A stretch of DNA of 64,000 nt from Leptolyngbyaceae cyanobacterium clean351 (GCA_027451865.1 DAIDHW010000003.1:99969-163968), one strand, 5' to 3'; counted from the stretch's first letter, positions 36,763-46,628 are shown. The notes: generated by a model not told the origin, from the sequence alone. Numbers and translations are program-made.

Positions 36763-37347
36763 TTAGAAATACGCTAGCAACAACCGGAATCCGTAGCTGA
36801 GGATTACTACGGCGCACAGGGTGCCAATCTGACCCGGCAAGGGGACTAGGGAGTAATTGTAGAGGGTGCTCAGGAGAGAGGCACTGCCGGAGGGCAGCCT
36901 TACCCAAGTGGTGAGGGTGCCCAGGACCAGGTAGAGTATCCCTACCCCTTGAATAGCTACCAGACCCACGAGACAACTGAAGGCCAGGGTTTCCAGACGC
37001 AGATAAAACCTAAAGGCCCACTCCCCACATAGCCAGGCCCCGGGCAGAAATCCTAGCAGGTAACCAAACCCGGGCTGATGAACATAGTTCAGGCCTCCCC
37101 CCTGGCCAAATACCTGCAGGCCAAACCAGTGGGGGCCAACCAGGCCCAACAAGATGTAGGCCACCTGGGCTGATAACGCCGCATTCTTGCCCCCCAAACA
37201 CCCCGTCAGCAGCACTGCCCCCACCTGGTAGCTGACGTGGAGGGGCTGCAAAACTTGGCCAAACACTGAGCCCGTCCCTTGGGCCTCGAGAAAGGTTCCG
37301 CCCACGGTCAAAACCAAGCCAGTTATAGCCCACAAAATCTCTGCCAT
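36763..37347 (-). CDS. bioY: Biotin transporter BioY (S component)
   Basis: A 194-residue integral membrane protein with about six helices. The BioY motif is QPGFGYLLGFLPGAWLCGE, and the N-terminal QVGAVLLTGCLGGKNAALS is also conserved. It captures biotin, alone or with an ECF module; no EcfA or EcfT gene is in the window. The ATG at 37347 (MAEILW) lies 10 nt after GGAG, better spacing than the GTG at 37356, so I prefer it. The following ABC ATPase upstream is of the ABC-2 export type and is not its partner. Confidence 0.85.
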   Translation of the reverse strand: MAEILWAITGLVLTVGGTFLEAQGTGSVFGQVLQPLHVSYQVGAVLLTGCLGGKNAALSAQVAYILLGLVGPHWFGLQVFGQGGGLNYVHQPGFGYLLGFLPGAWLCGEWAFRFYLRLETLAFSCLVGLVAIQGVGILYLVLGTLTTWVRLPSGSASLLSTLYNYSLVPLPGQIGTLCAVVILSYGFRLLLAYF

Positions 37348-37381
37348 GTGGGTCACACTCCTACCCCCAGACCAAATGTGG

Positions 37382-38374
37382 TCATCTGACCTGCTTAGGG
37401 GTAGCAGCTAACTCCGCATCCATCAAGGTCCGCCCCGTAGCTGCTAAGTACACGTCATCCAGGCTAGGCCGTGCCTGAGCCAGACTAAAGATGGGAATTT
37501 TCGCAGCTTGGAGAACCTGCTGAATCTCGCTGAGGACATCGGCCTGGGAAGCCACCACTAGATTTAAGGAATTCCCCTGGGCCTCGTTGATGATTACCTC
37601 TCGGACTGAAGTTAGGGGTTCTAGGAGGGCGCGGACCCTTTCCGCCGCACTGCGGGGGGCAAACTCCTGAATCCGCAAAGTGATCCGGTCCCCCCCCACC
37701 TGGTCCTTGAGCTGGGTAGGGCTACCCTGGGCAATCACTAATCCCCGGTCAATGATAGCTACCCGGTCCGCTAGGGCGTCTACCTCCTCTAGATAATGGC
37801 TGGTTAAGAGCACCGTAGTGCCCATGGCGCGTAGTTTACGCAGAAACTCCCACACCACCAGGCGGCTTTCAATGTCTAAGCCCACCGTCGGCTCATCAAG
37901 AACTAGTACCTCAGGGCGATGGAGCAGACCAGCTGCCAAGTCTAACCGCTTGCGCAGCCCCCCCGAGTAGGTGCCCGTGCGGCGGTCGATCCACTCCCCC
38001 AATTCCAACAGGGCAACTACCTCCTCAATGCGAGCCCGGGTCTGGGAGCGGGGGAGATGGTAGAGGGCTGCCTGAAGTTGGAGAAGTTCACGCCCCGTAA
38101 GTACCTTGTCTAGGGCCACCTCCTGGGCCACATAGCCCAAACGCTGACGGGCCAGACGGGGCTGCTCGAGGACAGACACCCCAGACACCATTACCCGACC
38201 TGTGTCTGGACGCACCAGACCGCAGAGCACTCCGAGGGTAGTAGTTTTCCCGGCCCCGTTCGGTCCGAGAAGGCCAAAGATTTCCCCCGGTTCCACCTGC
38301 AGGGAAATATCCTTTACGGCTTCTACTGCCCCGTAACACTTTCTCAAGTGCTCAATCTGCACTGCTGCCGTCAT
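37382..38374 (-). CDS. ABC-2 type exporter ATP-binding protein (DrrA/CcmA-like)
   Basis: A 330-residue ATPase. Walker A is GPNGAGKTTTLGVL, the signature is YSGGLRKRLDLAAGLL, Walker B is EVLVLDEPTVGLDI, and the switch His is in TSHYLEEVDALADRV. The C-terminal extension (about 225-325, ending ARPSLDDVYLAATGR) is the DrrA-type domain. No permease lies next to it; the orphan ABC-2 permease at 59184 is a conceivable but unproven partner. The substrate is unknown. Confidence 0.85.
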   Translation of the reverse strand: MTAAVQIEHLRKCYGAVEAVKDISLQVEPGEIFGLLGPNGAGKTTTLGVLCGLVRPDTGRVMVSGVSVLEQPRLARQRLGYVAQEVALDKVLTGRELLQLQAALYHLPRSQTRARIEEVVALLELGEWIDRRTGTYSGGLRKRLDLAAGLLHRPEVLVLDEPTVGLDIESRLVVWEFLRKLRAMGTTVLLTSHYLEEVDALADRVAIIDRGLVIAQGSPTQLKDQVGGDRITLRIQEFAPRSAAERVRALLEPLTSVREVIINEAQGNSLNLVVASQADVLSEIQQVLQAAKIPIFSLAQARPSLDDVYLAATGRTLMDAELAATPKQVR

Positions 38375-38418
38375 TACCTAAGTTACCTCTAACCCGCCTG
38401 ACACCATTTTGCCACGCC

Positions 38419-40335
38419 CTAGGGCCGTAGGAGACGCAGGCCACTGAGAGTTACCAGTACTGTAGAACCCTCATGACCCACCACTGCCCAAGGTAGGCTG
38501 ATCCCTTGGGTAAAGTTAGCAATCAACAGGAGGCCGATAAAAGCCAAGGCTACCGCGATATTCTGCTTAATTACCCGTAGAGACCGCCGACCTAACCGGA
38601 CCGCCACCGCTAGTTTCTCCAACCGGTCAGCCATGAGGACCACATCGGCACTTTCTAAGGCCACATCACTTCCCCCTTGGCCCATGGCTATTCCCACCGA
38701 GGCCAGAGCTAACGCTGGGGCATCGTTAATCCCGTCCCCAACCATGGCCACGGTTTGGTACTGATGCTGTAACTGCCTCACCAGCTTGACTTTATCCTCA
38801 GGCAATAACTCAGCGTACACCCGGCTGATGCCCACCGCCTGGGCAACGTAGTCAGCGGTGCGTCGGTTGTCGCCGGTGAGTAACACCACCTCCTCTAAGC
38901 CCAGGTGTTGCAGGTGAGAGACCATTTCCGCAGCCTCAGGGCGCACCATATCAGCTACGGCAATCACCCCGAGGAGTTGTGGTCCATAACTGACCCAGAC
39001 TGCGGTTTTGCCCTGAGCCTCCCAAGCCTGGGCTTGGATCAGGAATTCCCGGGACCAGTCGGGGAGGGCCTCACAGACGAAGGCTTGTTTACCGGCCCGG
39101 GCCCAGACTTGCTCTACTTGGCCCTTGACACCTTGACCGGGGCAGGCCTGGACCGCTTGGGGGGGATCCCAGGTAAGGTTCTGAGCTTGGGCCGCCTGGA
39201 CAATCGCTGTCCCTAGGGGGTGTTCTGAACCACTCTCTAAGGCTGCTGCTACCCGCAGCAGGTTTTCTGGGGTGCCCCCGGTGGCAGTGAGGCCTACTAC
39301 TAGAGGTTTTCCCGTAGTTAGGGTGCCAGTTTTATCAAAGGCGATGGCCCGTACTTGGCCCATGGTCTGTAACTGAGCCCCGTTTTTGAACAGGATTCCC
39401 TGGTGCGCCCCGTTGGCAATGCCCGAGAGAAGGACCGGCATGACAGAGGCCATCAAGGCGCAAGGGGAGGCAGCTACCAGAAACACCAGGGCCCGATAGA
39501 TGGTGGTCTGCCACGTCCAGTGCCACAGGAAGGGGGGCAGTACTGCTAGCAGTACCCCAGCCACAACAATGACCCGAGCATAGACCCGCTCAAACCGCTC
39601 CACAAACTGCTGCACCGGTGGGGCCTCCTGCTGGGCCTGCTCTACCAGACGAATAATCCGTTTGATCAGGCTGCTTTCGGGGGGTTGGTGCACCTCGACC
39701 CGCAGGAGCCCATAGCCATTAATCGTCCCCGCAAAGACCTGGTCGCCGGGATGTTTATCCATGGGCATGGATTCCCCGGTGATGGAGGACTCATTGACGG
39801 CGCTTTGACCTTCTATTACTATCCCGTCCACAGGCAACAGCTCCCCTGGCTTAACCACCACCTGATCGCCGATGGCTAGCTGGGCTATCGGCCAGGTTTG
39901 CTCTTGACCTGCCACGAGGACCCGAGCCACATCAGGGGTCAAGCTCATCAAGCCCTGAATACTGCGCTCCGTGCGCTGCATAGCGTAGCCCTCTAGGGCT
40001 CCACTAGTGGCAAAAATCAAGATCAATATCCCCCCATCCATGACCATGGAGTAGTCATGGCTCCACAAACCCAACCCCGCCGCCCCCAGGGCGGCCACAA
40101 TCATCAGGAGGTCCACATCTAGTTCCCGCTCCTGCAGGAGGGTTTTGAGCCCATCCCGAGCACTGTTGTAACCGCCCACCACGTAGGCAGCACTGAGGCA
40201 CATCAAGCCGAGTCCTAGCCAACCCTGGTGCAGCACCCACCAGCCTCCTAGCACCAGTACCGCACAGACCCCAGCGGCCACTGCCTCTGGGTGTTCTTGC
40301 CAGGGACTCAATTCTTTCCAGGCCTTGGTTGCCAT
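38419..40335 (-). CDS. coaT: Cobalt-type P1B-4 ATPase CoaT
   Basis: A 638-aa P-type ATPase. AASPCALMASVMPVL carries the SPC motif in the transport helix and the C-terminal helix holds GHEGSTVLV (HEGST), both diagnostic of the P1B-4 group, which exports Co and sometimes Zn or Fe. FDKTGTLTTGKPL is the phosphorylation site, and MVGDGINDAPALALA is the hinge. SSITGESMP is the actuator loop. No N-terminal heavy-metal domain is present. The ATG at 40335 is chosen over 40356, which would overlap the promoter. It is divergent from coaR, as in Synechocystis. Confidence 0.9.
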   Translation of the reverse strand: MATKAWKELSPWQEHPEAVAAGVCAVLVLGGWWVLHQGWLGLGLMCLSAAYVVGGYNSARDGLKTLLQERELDVDLLMIVAALGAAGLGLWSHDYSMVMDGGILILIFATSGALEGYAMQRTERSIQGLMSLTPDVARVLVAGQEQTWPIAQLAIGDQVVVKPGELLPVDGIVIEGQSAVNESSITGESMPMDKHPGDQVFAGTINGYGLLRVEVHQPPESSLIKRIIRLVEQAQQEAPPVQQFVERFERVYARVIVVAGVLLAVLPPFLWHWTWQTTIYRALVFLVAASPCALMASVMPVLLSGIANGAHQGILFKNGAQLQTMGQVRAIAFDKTGTLTTGKPLVVGLTATGGTPENLLRVAAALESGSEHPLGTAIVQAAQAQNLTWDPPQAVQACPGQGVKGQVEQVWARAGKQAFVCEALPDWSREFLIQAQAWEAQGKTAVWVSYGPQLLGVIAVADMVRPEAAEMVSHLQHLGLEEVVLLTGDNRRTADYVAQAVGISRVYAELLPEDKVKLVRQLQHQYQTVAMVGDGINDAPALALASVGIAMGQGGSDVALESADVVLMADRLEKLAVAVRLGRRSLRVIKQNIAVALAFIGLLLIANFTQGISLPWAVVGHEGSTVLVTLSGLRLLRP

Positions 40336-40360
40336 GGGGTTAATCTCCACAAACACTGCA

Positions 40361-40399
40361 GCTTGACTCTAAACCTTGTCATTAGTGTTAATGTCAAGC
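40361..40399. promoter_or_regulatory. MerR-type divergent promoter/operator between coaT and coaR
   Basis: On the minus strand TTGACA (40397-40392) and TAGAGT (40371-40366) are separated by 20 nt, the overlong spacer typical of MerR-activated promoters. A 7-bp inverted repeat GCTTGAC (40361-40367) / GTCAAGC (40393-40399) brackets the region. Cobalt-bound CoaR would untwist this spacer to activate coaT. A weaker plus-strand TTGACT could serve coaR. Confidence 0.75.
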
Positions 40400-40400
40400 T

Positions 40401-41459
40401 ATGAATATGCAGCTTAGTCCTGACAACTACCTCACCATTAAACAGCTCACCCAGACGGTAGGGGGGGGCCTAACCCCCCGGATGGTTCGGCACTACCACA
40501 CCCTGGGGCTCCTAGGGCCTCCCCGCCGCTCCCCTGCCAACTACCGGCTCTACACTGGGGAGGATGTGCAGCGCCTGCGATGGATTGTGGCGCTTAAGGA
40601 GCAGGGCTTCCACCTCTCTCACATCCGCCAAATCCTTCTCCAGATAGGGGGTAACCAAGCCGACCTCATTAGCCAACTGCAGGGGCAATACCAAGCCCTA
40701 GTTGAGCAACTAGCCAAGCTCAGACAAACTGCCATAGCCCTAGAAGGGGTGCTCAGTCGAGACCGGCAGTGTCAGCATCCCGGCCCCCTGGCGACTCCCA
40801 TTCCCCTAGACCAGGTAAACTCCCATCCGGAGGCTTTTCAGGAGTCCCTCAGTCAACTGCTGCCCCAGCGGACCGGGCGCTCGGAAATTGAAGCCGATCT
40901 GCTTACCCAGTTAACCCTAGCCTCGGGAGATACTAGCTTGGGATACTTCCTGCGCTTCGGTCCGGGGGCAGTAGCGGCGGCCAAAACCGCCCTAGAGACC
41001 GGGGCACCCATAGTAACTGATATTGGCCTAGTGCAAGCAGCCCTAGATCATCCTCGCCTAGACCACTTAGGTTGTCGTCGCTCGGTCCTGATTGAAGACA
41101 CCCATATCATCAATGCCCTGGAGGCAGAGCAAGCCTTTTGGCGTCAGCAACGCTGGCAGGAAAATCTCCAGTCCCTAGAACCAGGGGCAATTGTGGTTGT
41201 TGGGTATGCTCCCTCCGTCCTGCTACAGGTTTGCCAACTGAGCGAACAGGGGGCAATCCATCCAGCTCTGGTAATTGGCATGCCCGTTGGCTTCAGCCAC
41301 GCCCCGGCCGCTAAACGCCGCTTAGCCCAGGGGATAACCCCTTACCTAACCCTGGAGGGCCCCTGGGGCGGGGGGCTCCTAGGGGCGGTGACCTTGAATA
41401 CCCTAGCTGCCTGGGTCATTGAGAAGCCCAATTGCCACTGCTACCTCCAGCGGGGCTAG
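40401..41459 (+). CDS. coaR: Cobalt-responsive regulator CoaR (MerR fused to precorrin-8X methylmutase-like domain)
   Basis: A 352-aa fusion. Residues about 10-130 form a MerR winged helix (YLTIKQLTQTVGGGLTPRMVRHYHTLGLL) plus the dimerisation coil. Residues about 140-350 match CobH, precorrin isomerase (FGPGAVAAAKTALETGAPIVTDIGLV; VIGMPVGFSHAPAAKRRL). The C-terminus carries NCHCYLQRG, the Cys-His-Cys metal motif of CoaR in Synechocystis. The CobH-like part is thought to sense cobalt or a corrinoid intermediate. It is divergent from coaT across a MerR-type promoter. Confidence 0.92.
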   Translation: MNMQLSPDNYLTIKQLTQTVGGGLTPRMVRHYHTLGLLGPPRRSPANYRLYTGEDVQRLRWIVALKEQGFHLSHIRQILLQIGGNQADLISQLQGQYQALVEQLAKLRQTAIALEGVLSRDRQCQHPGPLATPIPLDQVNSHPEAFQESLSQLLPQRTGRSEIEADLLTQLTLASGDTSLGYFLRFGPGAVAAAKTALETGAPIVTDIGLVQAALDHPRLDHLGCRRSVLIEDTHIINALEAEQAFWRQQRWQENLQSLEPGAIVVVGYAPSVLLQVCQLSEQGAIHPALVIGMPVGFSHAPAAKRRLAQGITPYLTLEGPWGGGLLGAVTLNTLAAWVIEKPNCHCYLQRG

Positions 41460-41727
41460 GGAGAAGAGCCATTGGCCAGGCCATCGGGTAGACATTTGCA
41501 GACCCAATGGCACAGATACTCCCCCGGCCTGCAGCCGGGAGGCTATACTGTCTAGAGTCTTACCAGCTTTGAGAGGTTAACCCTCGGGCTGGGATTTGCA
41601 GCCCTGTACACCGGAAGAGCAAGTATTTTCCCCGAGAAGCCCTGGCTGCGGTGCTTGTTTGTCGGCGGTCTTGCCCCAAACAAAACCAGGGGTATGCTTT
41701 GCTTCCTCCATCACCCCTCCCTTCTCC
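41460..41727. other. Intergenic region upstream of ndhA
   Basis: 268 bp. It contains a GC-rich dyad (ccggc-ctgca-gccgg, near 41524-41538) that may end coaR transcription and a TATACT -10-like hexamer at 41544-41549 without a good -35. The ORF track extends ndhA into this region, but no family residues are found there. Confidence 0.4.
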
Positions 41728-42846
41728 ATGAATCCAGGAATTGACCTGCAGGCGAGTGTCATCCATGTCTTGACGGATTTGGGCGTACCGGAAGACCTAG
41801 CTCCTGTGCTCTGGGTGCCCTTGCCCCTACTGCTGATGCTGGCCGCTGCCACTGTGGGGGTCTTGGTGGCAGTATGGTTAGAACGGAAAGTCTCGGCGGC
41901 TGCTCAGCAACGGGTCGGTCCCGAGTACATTGGTCCCCTGGGGATTCTGGCACCCGTGGCGGACGGCCTGAAGTTGATCTTTAAAGAAGATGTGATTCCG
42001 GCCAAGGCAGACCCCCTCCTATTTACCCTCGGACCTGCCATTGTCGTCATCCCAGTTTTTCTTTCCTACCTAGTTGTGCCCTTTGGCCAGAAAATGGTGA
42101 TCACTGACCTGGGGATCGGGATTTTTTTCTGGATCGCCCTGGCCAGCGTTGTGCCCATCGGCCTGTTGATGGCTGGGTACGCTTCTAATAATAAGTACGC
42201 TCTTCTCGGGGGACTGCGAGCCGCCGCCCAGTCCATCAGCTATGAAATTCCCCTGGCCTTGGCCGTCTTGGCAATCGTCATGATGTCCAACTCTCTAAGC
42301 ACCATAGATATTGTCCAACAGCAGTCCGGGTACGGGATTCTGGGTTGGAACCTGTGGCGCCAGCCAGTCGGCCTGGTAATTTTTTGGGTGGCGGCCTTGG
42401 CGGAGTGTGAGCGGCTCCCCTTTGACTTGCCAGAGGCGGAAGAAGAATTGGTGGCTGGCTACCAAACTGAATACACGGGCATGAAGTTTGGCCTATTTTA
42501 CCTAGGCTCCTACGTGAACTTGATCCTCTCCTCCCTGCTCTTTGCCGTACTGTACCTGGGAGGTTGGGAATCACCTGTTTCCGTCTCCTGGCTGGTGGGT
42601 CTAGTGGGGGTACCTGAAAATACCCCGTGGGTGGAGGTGATCACCGCCAGTCTGGGAGTAGTCATGACCTTGTTCAAGGCCTATCTGCTGCTGTTTTTGG
42701 CAATTCTGTTGCGGTGGACTGTACCCCGGGTGCGCATTGACCAACTACTAGACCTGGGTTGGAAGTTTCTACTGCCAGTATCCCTGGTGAATCTCTTGGC
42801 TACCGCGGCCCTGAAGCTGGCCTTCCCAGTCGCCTTCGGCGGTTGA
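41728..42846 (+). CDS. ndhA: NAD(P)H-quinone oxidoreductase subunit 1
   Basis: A 372-aa membrane subunit of photosynthetic NDH-1, which passes electrons from ferredoxin to plastoquinone in cyclic flow and respiration. It has about eight helices. [25 protein letters not shown] and [25 protein letters not shown] are hallmark quinone-channel segments. The ORF track starts at 41596, but the ATG at 41728 (MNPGIDLQ) gives the standard N-terminus. It opens the ndhA-I-G-E operon, 35 bp before ndhI. Confidence 0.96.
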   Translation: MNPGIDLQASVIHVLTDLGVPEDLAPVLWVPLPLLLMLAAATVGVLVAVWLERKVSAAAQQRVGPEYIGPLGILAPVADGLKLIFKEDVIPAKADPLLFTLGPAIVVIPVFLSYLVVPFGQKMVITDLGIGIFFWIALASVVPIGLLMAGYASNNKYALLGGLRAAAQSISYEIPLALAVLAIVMMSNSLSTIDIVQQQSGYGILGWNLWRQPVGLVIFWVAALAECERLPFDLPEAEEELVAGYQTEYTGMKFGLFYLGSYVNLILSSLLFAVLYLGGWESPVSVSWLVGLVGVPENTPWVEVITASLGVVMTLFKAYLLLFLAILLRWTVPRVRIDQLLDLGWKFLLPVSLVNLLATAALKLAFPVAFGG

Positions 42847-42881
42847 GACCAGATTTTATTCCTCTAGTACCCTCCCTCCCC

Positions 42882-43493
42882 ATGCTCAAGTTCCTTCGTC
42901 AGGCTAAGGACTACGCCCAAGAAGCAGTCCAAGCCGCTCGCTATATCGGCCAGGGTTTAGCGGTCACCTTTGACCACATGCAACGGCGCCCGATCACCGT
43001 CCAATACCCCTACGAGAAACTGATCCCCTCGGAACGCTGGCGAGGCCGGATCCACTTTGAATTTGACAAGTGCATCTCCTGTGAGGTGTGCGTCCGGGTA
43101 TGCCCGATTAACCTGCCGGTCGTAGACTGGGAGTACAACAAAGAAGTCAAGAAAAAAGAACTTAAGCACTATAGCATTGACTTTGGCGTCTGTATCTTCT
43201 GCGGTAACTGTGTTGAGTACTGCCCCACCAACTGTCTGTCTATGACTGAAGAGTACGAGATGGCGGTTTATGACCGCCACGAGCTGAACTACGATGGGGT
43301 GGCTCTAGGCCGCCTGCCCTACAAGGTGACTGCGGACCCGATGGTCACCCCCCTGCGGGAATTAGCCTACCTGCCGGCGGGAGTACTTGATCCCCACAAC
43401 CTCCCCCCCGGCAGTACCAGAGCTGGGCAGCAGCCAGAGGAAATTGTGGCCCAGCATCAAGCCCAAAAACCATCTAAGGAGATTAACCAGTGA
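42882..43493 (+). CDS. ndhI: NAD(P)H-quinone oxidoreductase subunit I
   Basis: A 203-aa peripheral subunit with two [4Fe-4S] ferredoxin motifs, [12 protein letters not shown] and [12 protein letters not shown]. They relay electrons from ferredoxin towards the quinone site. The N-terminus [16 protein letters not shown] is typical; the longer ORF-track start at 42759 lies inside ndhA and is rejected. The stop overlaps the ndhG GTG by 4 bp. Confidence 0.96.
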   Translation: MLKFLRQAKDYAQEAVQAARYIGQGLAVTFDHMQRRPITVQYPYEKLIPSERWRGRIHFEFDKCISCEVCVRVCPINLPVVDWEYNKEVKKKELKHYSIDFGVCIFCGNCVEYCPTNCLSMTEEYEMAVYDRHELNYDGVALGRLPYKVTADPMVTPLRELAYLPAGVLDPHNLPPGSTRAGQQPEEIVAQHQAQKPSKEINQ

Positions 43494-44077
43494 ATTTAGC
43501 GGCAGGGGTTCAAATTGTCTCCTTTGGTTTGCTCGCAGCCATCATCTTAGTGGGAGCCTTGGGGGTAGTTCTATTACCTAACATCGTCTTTGCAGCTTTC
43601 CTGTTAGGCCTGGTGTTTATCGGGATGGCTGGTCAGTATCTGTTGCTCAATGCCGACTTTGTGGCAGCAGCCCAGGTGCTGATCTACGTGGGAGCGGTAA
43701 ATGTACTGATTCTGTTTGCCATCATGCTGGTGAATAAAAAAGAAGACTTTACCCCCCTCCCCCGGGCTTGGGTCCGCCGCGGGGCCACCGCCCTGGTTTG
43801 CCTAGGATTGTTTGCCTTGATGGGCACCACGATTGCCTCGACCCCCTGGGCCCTCGATCCGGCTCCCACGGTCAGCTCTTCTGTGGCAACTATTGGCGCT
43901 CACTTCTTCAGTGACTTTCTGCTTCCCTTTGAATTGGTCTCGGTTCTCCTATTGGCCGCCCTGATTGGAGCAGTAGTGTTGGCCCGGCGCGACTATCTGC
44001 CCACGGTCAAGGAGCAAGAGACCGTCTTCAGTCTGCCCGAGCGACCCCGGGAATTAATCACTAGTGACTCTAAGTAG
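43490..44077 (+). CDS. ndhG: NAD(P)H-quinone oxidoreductase subunit 6
   Basis: A 195-aa membrane subunit with five helices. [42 protein letters not shown] is the family's conserved core. It starts at GTG in a GTGA overlap with ndhI. The C-terminal tail ([18 protein letters not shown]) is soluble, on the cytosolic side. Confidence 0.95.
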   Translation: MNLAAGVQIVSFGLLAAIILVGALGVVLLPNIVFAAFLLGLVFIGMAGQYLLLNADFVAAAQVLIYVGAVNVLILFAIMLVNKKEDFTPLPRAWVRRGATALVCLGLFALMGTTIASTPWALDPAPTVSSSVATIGAHFFSDFLLPFELVSVLLLAALIGAVVLARRDYLPTVKEQETVFSLPERPRELITSDSK

Positions 44078-44093
44078 GTTGGTCACCCATCCC

Positions 44094-44399
44094 ATGCACC
44101 TTCAATTCTTTTTGCTCCTCGCTGCCGCCTTATTTTGCATTGGCGTCTACGGTCTGATTAACAGTCGTAGTGCGGTAAGGGTACTTATGTGCATTGAACT
44201 GATGTTAAATGCAGTCAACCTAAACCTGATGGCCTTCTCCAACTTCCTAGACCCGCAGGAGATTCGGGGCCAGGTGTTCACGGTGTTTGTGATTACCATT
44301 GCCGCTGCCGAGGCGGCTGTAGGTTTAGCTATCGTTCTGTCCATCTACCGCAACCGAGACACGGTAGATATGGAAAGATTCAACCTACTCAAGTGGTAG
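44094..44399 (+). CDS. ndhE: NAD(P)H-quinone oxidoreductase subunit 4L
   Basis: A 101-aa membrane subunit with three helices; [18 protein letters not shown] is the conserved second helix with its proton-channel Glu, and [13 protein letters not shown] the third. The ATG at 44094 is preferred over the upstream start at 44064. It is the last gene of the operon; GGGGGG and CCCCCC just after the stop (around 44410-44432) could form a hairpin. Confidence 0.95.
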   Translation: MHLQFFLLLAAALFCIGVYGLINSRSAVRVLMCIELMLNAVNLNLMAFSNFLDPQEIRGQVFTVFVITIAAAEAAVGLAIVLSIYRNRDTVDMERFNLLKW

Positions 44400-45021
44400 T
44401 CCCAAGGTAAGGGGGGATATACTTAACCCCCCGGAGTTGACAGGCCTAGCTAGTGGAGTGTAAGGGTCTTCTAGCTTGCAGTCTCCCGTACCAGATCGTC
44501 CCTGGGTCATTGGCTTCCATCTCCAGGACAGGTAATAGGAGCCGAACCCGGGTAACAAATCCTACCTCGACTTCATATATGGTTTCGTAGATTCGCCTGC
44601 CCGAATGGCCCCCGAAGTGACCATGGCTGAGGTATCACTTTCACTCATCACATTCCCCTAAACTCCAGGGTGGTCGAGATACTTGGCCCTGACCGGTCTT
44701 TCCCGATTCTGCTGCGGCCAGACAAATACATTACCGCCATCAATGCAGTCAAGACCTACTCGACGCGGATCGAGATAAATTTGCCTGGATATCTTGGCAC
44801 AAAGACAGAGCACCCGTTCTCTTCGGTGTAGCGTCTTCTGGTAGTTCAAGGCACCTCTAGATCCGTCTAGCCTGACTGGCTGGTCAGCCCCACAATCGTT
44901 TCAGGGACTAACCAGCCAGTTGTGGTATCCCCTTCACAATTCGGGGTCAGTTTTCCGATAGGATGGGAGAAGTGCCAGGCGAAATCTGGCCCTGTTGCTT
45001 TATCGGACAAAGGTGCTGTTT
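44400..45021. other. 622-bp gap between ndhE and acpP, possible gene relics
   Basis: No convincing intact gene. A 63-residue minus-strand ORF (44658-44849) and an overlapping plus-strand frame from GTG about 44670 (VVEILGPDRSFPILLRPDKY) both look weakly protein-like, but neither is recognisable. A minus-strand frame near 44460-44640 (RIYETIYEVEVGFVTRVR) is similarly suggestive but lacks a start. I read the stretch as non-coding with possible remnants. Confidence 0.35.
44875..44920. repeat. Inverted repeat upstream of acpP
   Basis: ACTGGCTGGT (44875-44884) and ACCAGCCAGT (44911-44920) are perfect 10-bp inverted arms around a 26-nt spacer, about 100 bp before acpP. It could be a hairpin in a leader, a terminator for something upstream, or an operator. 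Confidence 0.5.
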
Positions 45022-45300
45022 ATGACGACGGAAGAGGAAATTTTTTCCCGGGTGCAGAAAATCGTAGTGGATCAACTGTCCGTTGAGCCAGACCGGGTGA
45101 CCCTGGAGGCCACCTTTGCCGATGACTTGGGGGCTGACTCCCTGGACACTGTGGAACTAGTGATGGCCCTTGAGGAGGAGTTCGATCTAGAGATTCCTGA
45201 CGAGGTGGCGGAGAAGATTCTCAAGGTTGGCGACGCGGTGAAGTACATCGCCGACCCCAGTTCTCTGGTGGCCAGCAACCCCCCTGGATCCGCCTCCTAG
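45022..45300 (+). CDS. acpP: Acyl carrier protein
   Basis: A 92-residue acidic protein. [35 protein letters not shown] contains the DSL motif whose Ser takes the phosphopantetheine arm. The ATG at 45022 ([12 protein letters not shown]) is chosen over the start 27 bp earlier. The C-terminal tail is a few residues longer than usual. It lies 59 bp before fabF, forming the common cyanobacterial acpP-fabF-tktA order. Confidence 0.96.
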   Translation: MTTEEEIFSRVQKIVVDQLSVEPDRVTLEATFADDLGADSLDTVELVMALEEEFDLEIPDEVAEKILKVGDAVKYIADPSSLVASNPPGSAS

Positions 45301-45359
45301 CGTCACTTTTGTTCTGAAGTTTTTGCCCTGCAGCTTCCAGCTCCCTCTGGCTTTCTCCC

Positions 45360-46628
45360 ATGACCACTTCCCCTTCTCCCCATCGCCCCCGGGTGGTGAT
45401 CACCGGTCTGGGGGCCTTCACCCCCATCGGTAACACTGCCTCTGACTACTGGCAAGCTCTCCTTGAGGGGCGCAGCGGCATCGGTCCTATTACTCGGTTT
45501 GACGCCTCCCGCCATGCTTGTCACATTGCTGGTGAAGTTAAGGGCTTTAACCCGGAAGACTTCCTGGAGCGCAAAGATGCCAAGCGCATGGACCGGTTTG
45601 CCCAGTTTGCCGTCGGTGCCAGTAAGCAGGCTATCGCTGATGCTCAACTAGTAATTAATGACTTGATCGCCCAGCGAGTGGGGGTGATGATTGGTACTGG
45701 CATTGGGGGGATTAAGGTCCTGGAAGACCAGCAGGAGATCTATCTGACCAAGGGCCCTGATCGTTGCAGTCCCTTTATGATCCCCATGATGATTGCTAAT
45801 ATGGCCGCCGGGCTAACAGCAATTCATACTGGGGCGAAAGGACCTAACTCTTGCCCCGTGACTGCCTGCGCGGCCGGCTCTAACGCCGTAGGGGATGCTT
45901 TGCGCCTGATCCAGGGTGGTTACGCGGATGTGATGATCTGTGGGGGCACCGAAGCTGCGGTTACTCCCCTATCCATTGCTGGCTTTGCCTCCGCTCGGGC
46001 CCTCTCGACGCGCAACAGTGAGCCCGCTCGGGCTTCGCGCCCCTTTGACCGAGACAGGGATGGCTTCGTACTCGGGGAGGGAGCAGGTATCTTGATCCTA
46101 GAATCTCTAGAGCACGCCCAGGCTCGGGGGGCGCGTATCTACGCCGAACTGGTGGGCTACGGTCTGACCTGCGATGCCTACCACATGACTGCCCCTGTAC
46201 CCGGGGGCTACGGAGCTGCCCGGGCCATAGAGCTAGCTCTCCAGGATGGGGGGCTAAGACCTGAGCAAGTAGACTATATCAATGCCCACGGCACCAGTAC
46301 TGCTGCTAACGACCCTACTGAGACGGCAGCGGTGAAGAAAGCCCTAGGGGACCAGGCCTACCGCCTAACTATGAGTTCTACCAAGTCCATGACCGGTCAC
46401 CTGTTGGGAGGGTCGGGAGGCATTGAGGCGGTAGCCACAACCCTGGCTATCTACCATGACCGCGTGCCACCGACTATCAACCTCGACCACCCCGACCCCG
46501 AGTGTGACCTAGATTATGTTCCCCACCAGAGTCGGGCCCAGAGTGTGGAAGTCGCCTTGTCCAATTCCTTTGGGTTTGGCGGCCACAACGTCACCCTGGC
46601 CATGAGGAAGTACCACCCCGATCGTTGA
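45360..46628 (+). CDS. fabF: 3-oxoacyl-[acyl-carrier-protein] synthase II
   Basis: A 422-aa condensing enzyme for fatty acid elongation. The catalytic triad is visible: Cys in GPNSCPVTACAAGSNAVGD, His in INAHGTSTAANDPTE, and His in SSTKSMTGHLLGGSGGIEA. The C-terminal FGFGGHNVTLAMRK is conserved. It uses the neighbouring AcpP as carrier. Confidence 0.97.
   Translation: MTTSPSPHRPRVVITGLGAFTPIGNTASDYWQALLEGRSGIGPITRFDASRHACHIAGEVKGFNPEDFLERKDAKRMDRFAQFAVGASKQAIADAQLVINDLIAQRVGVMIGTGIGGIKVLEDQQEIYLTKGPDRCSPFMIPMMIANMAAGLTAIHTGAKGPNSCPVTACAAGSNAVGDALRLIQGGYADVMICGGTEAAVTPLSIAGFASARALSTRNSEPARASRPFDRDRDGFVLGEGAGILILESLEHAQARGARIYAELVGYGLTCDAYHMTAPVPGGYGAARAIELALQDGGLRPEQVDYINAHGTSTAANDPTETAAVKKALGDQAYRLTMSSTKSMTGHLLGGSGGIEAVATTLAIYHDRVPPTINLDHPDPECDLDYVPHQSRAQSVEVALSNSFGFGGHNVTLAMRKYHPDR

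Noticed and set aside
44658-44849. 63-aa minus-strand ORF between ndhE and acpP
   Set aside because: No ribosome-binding site, no recognisable family, and an equally plausible opposite-strand frame overlaps it, so it is not called as a gene.
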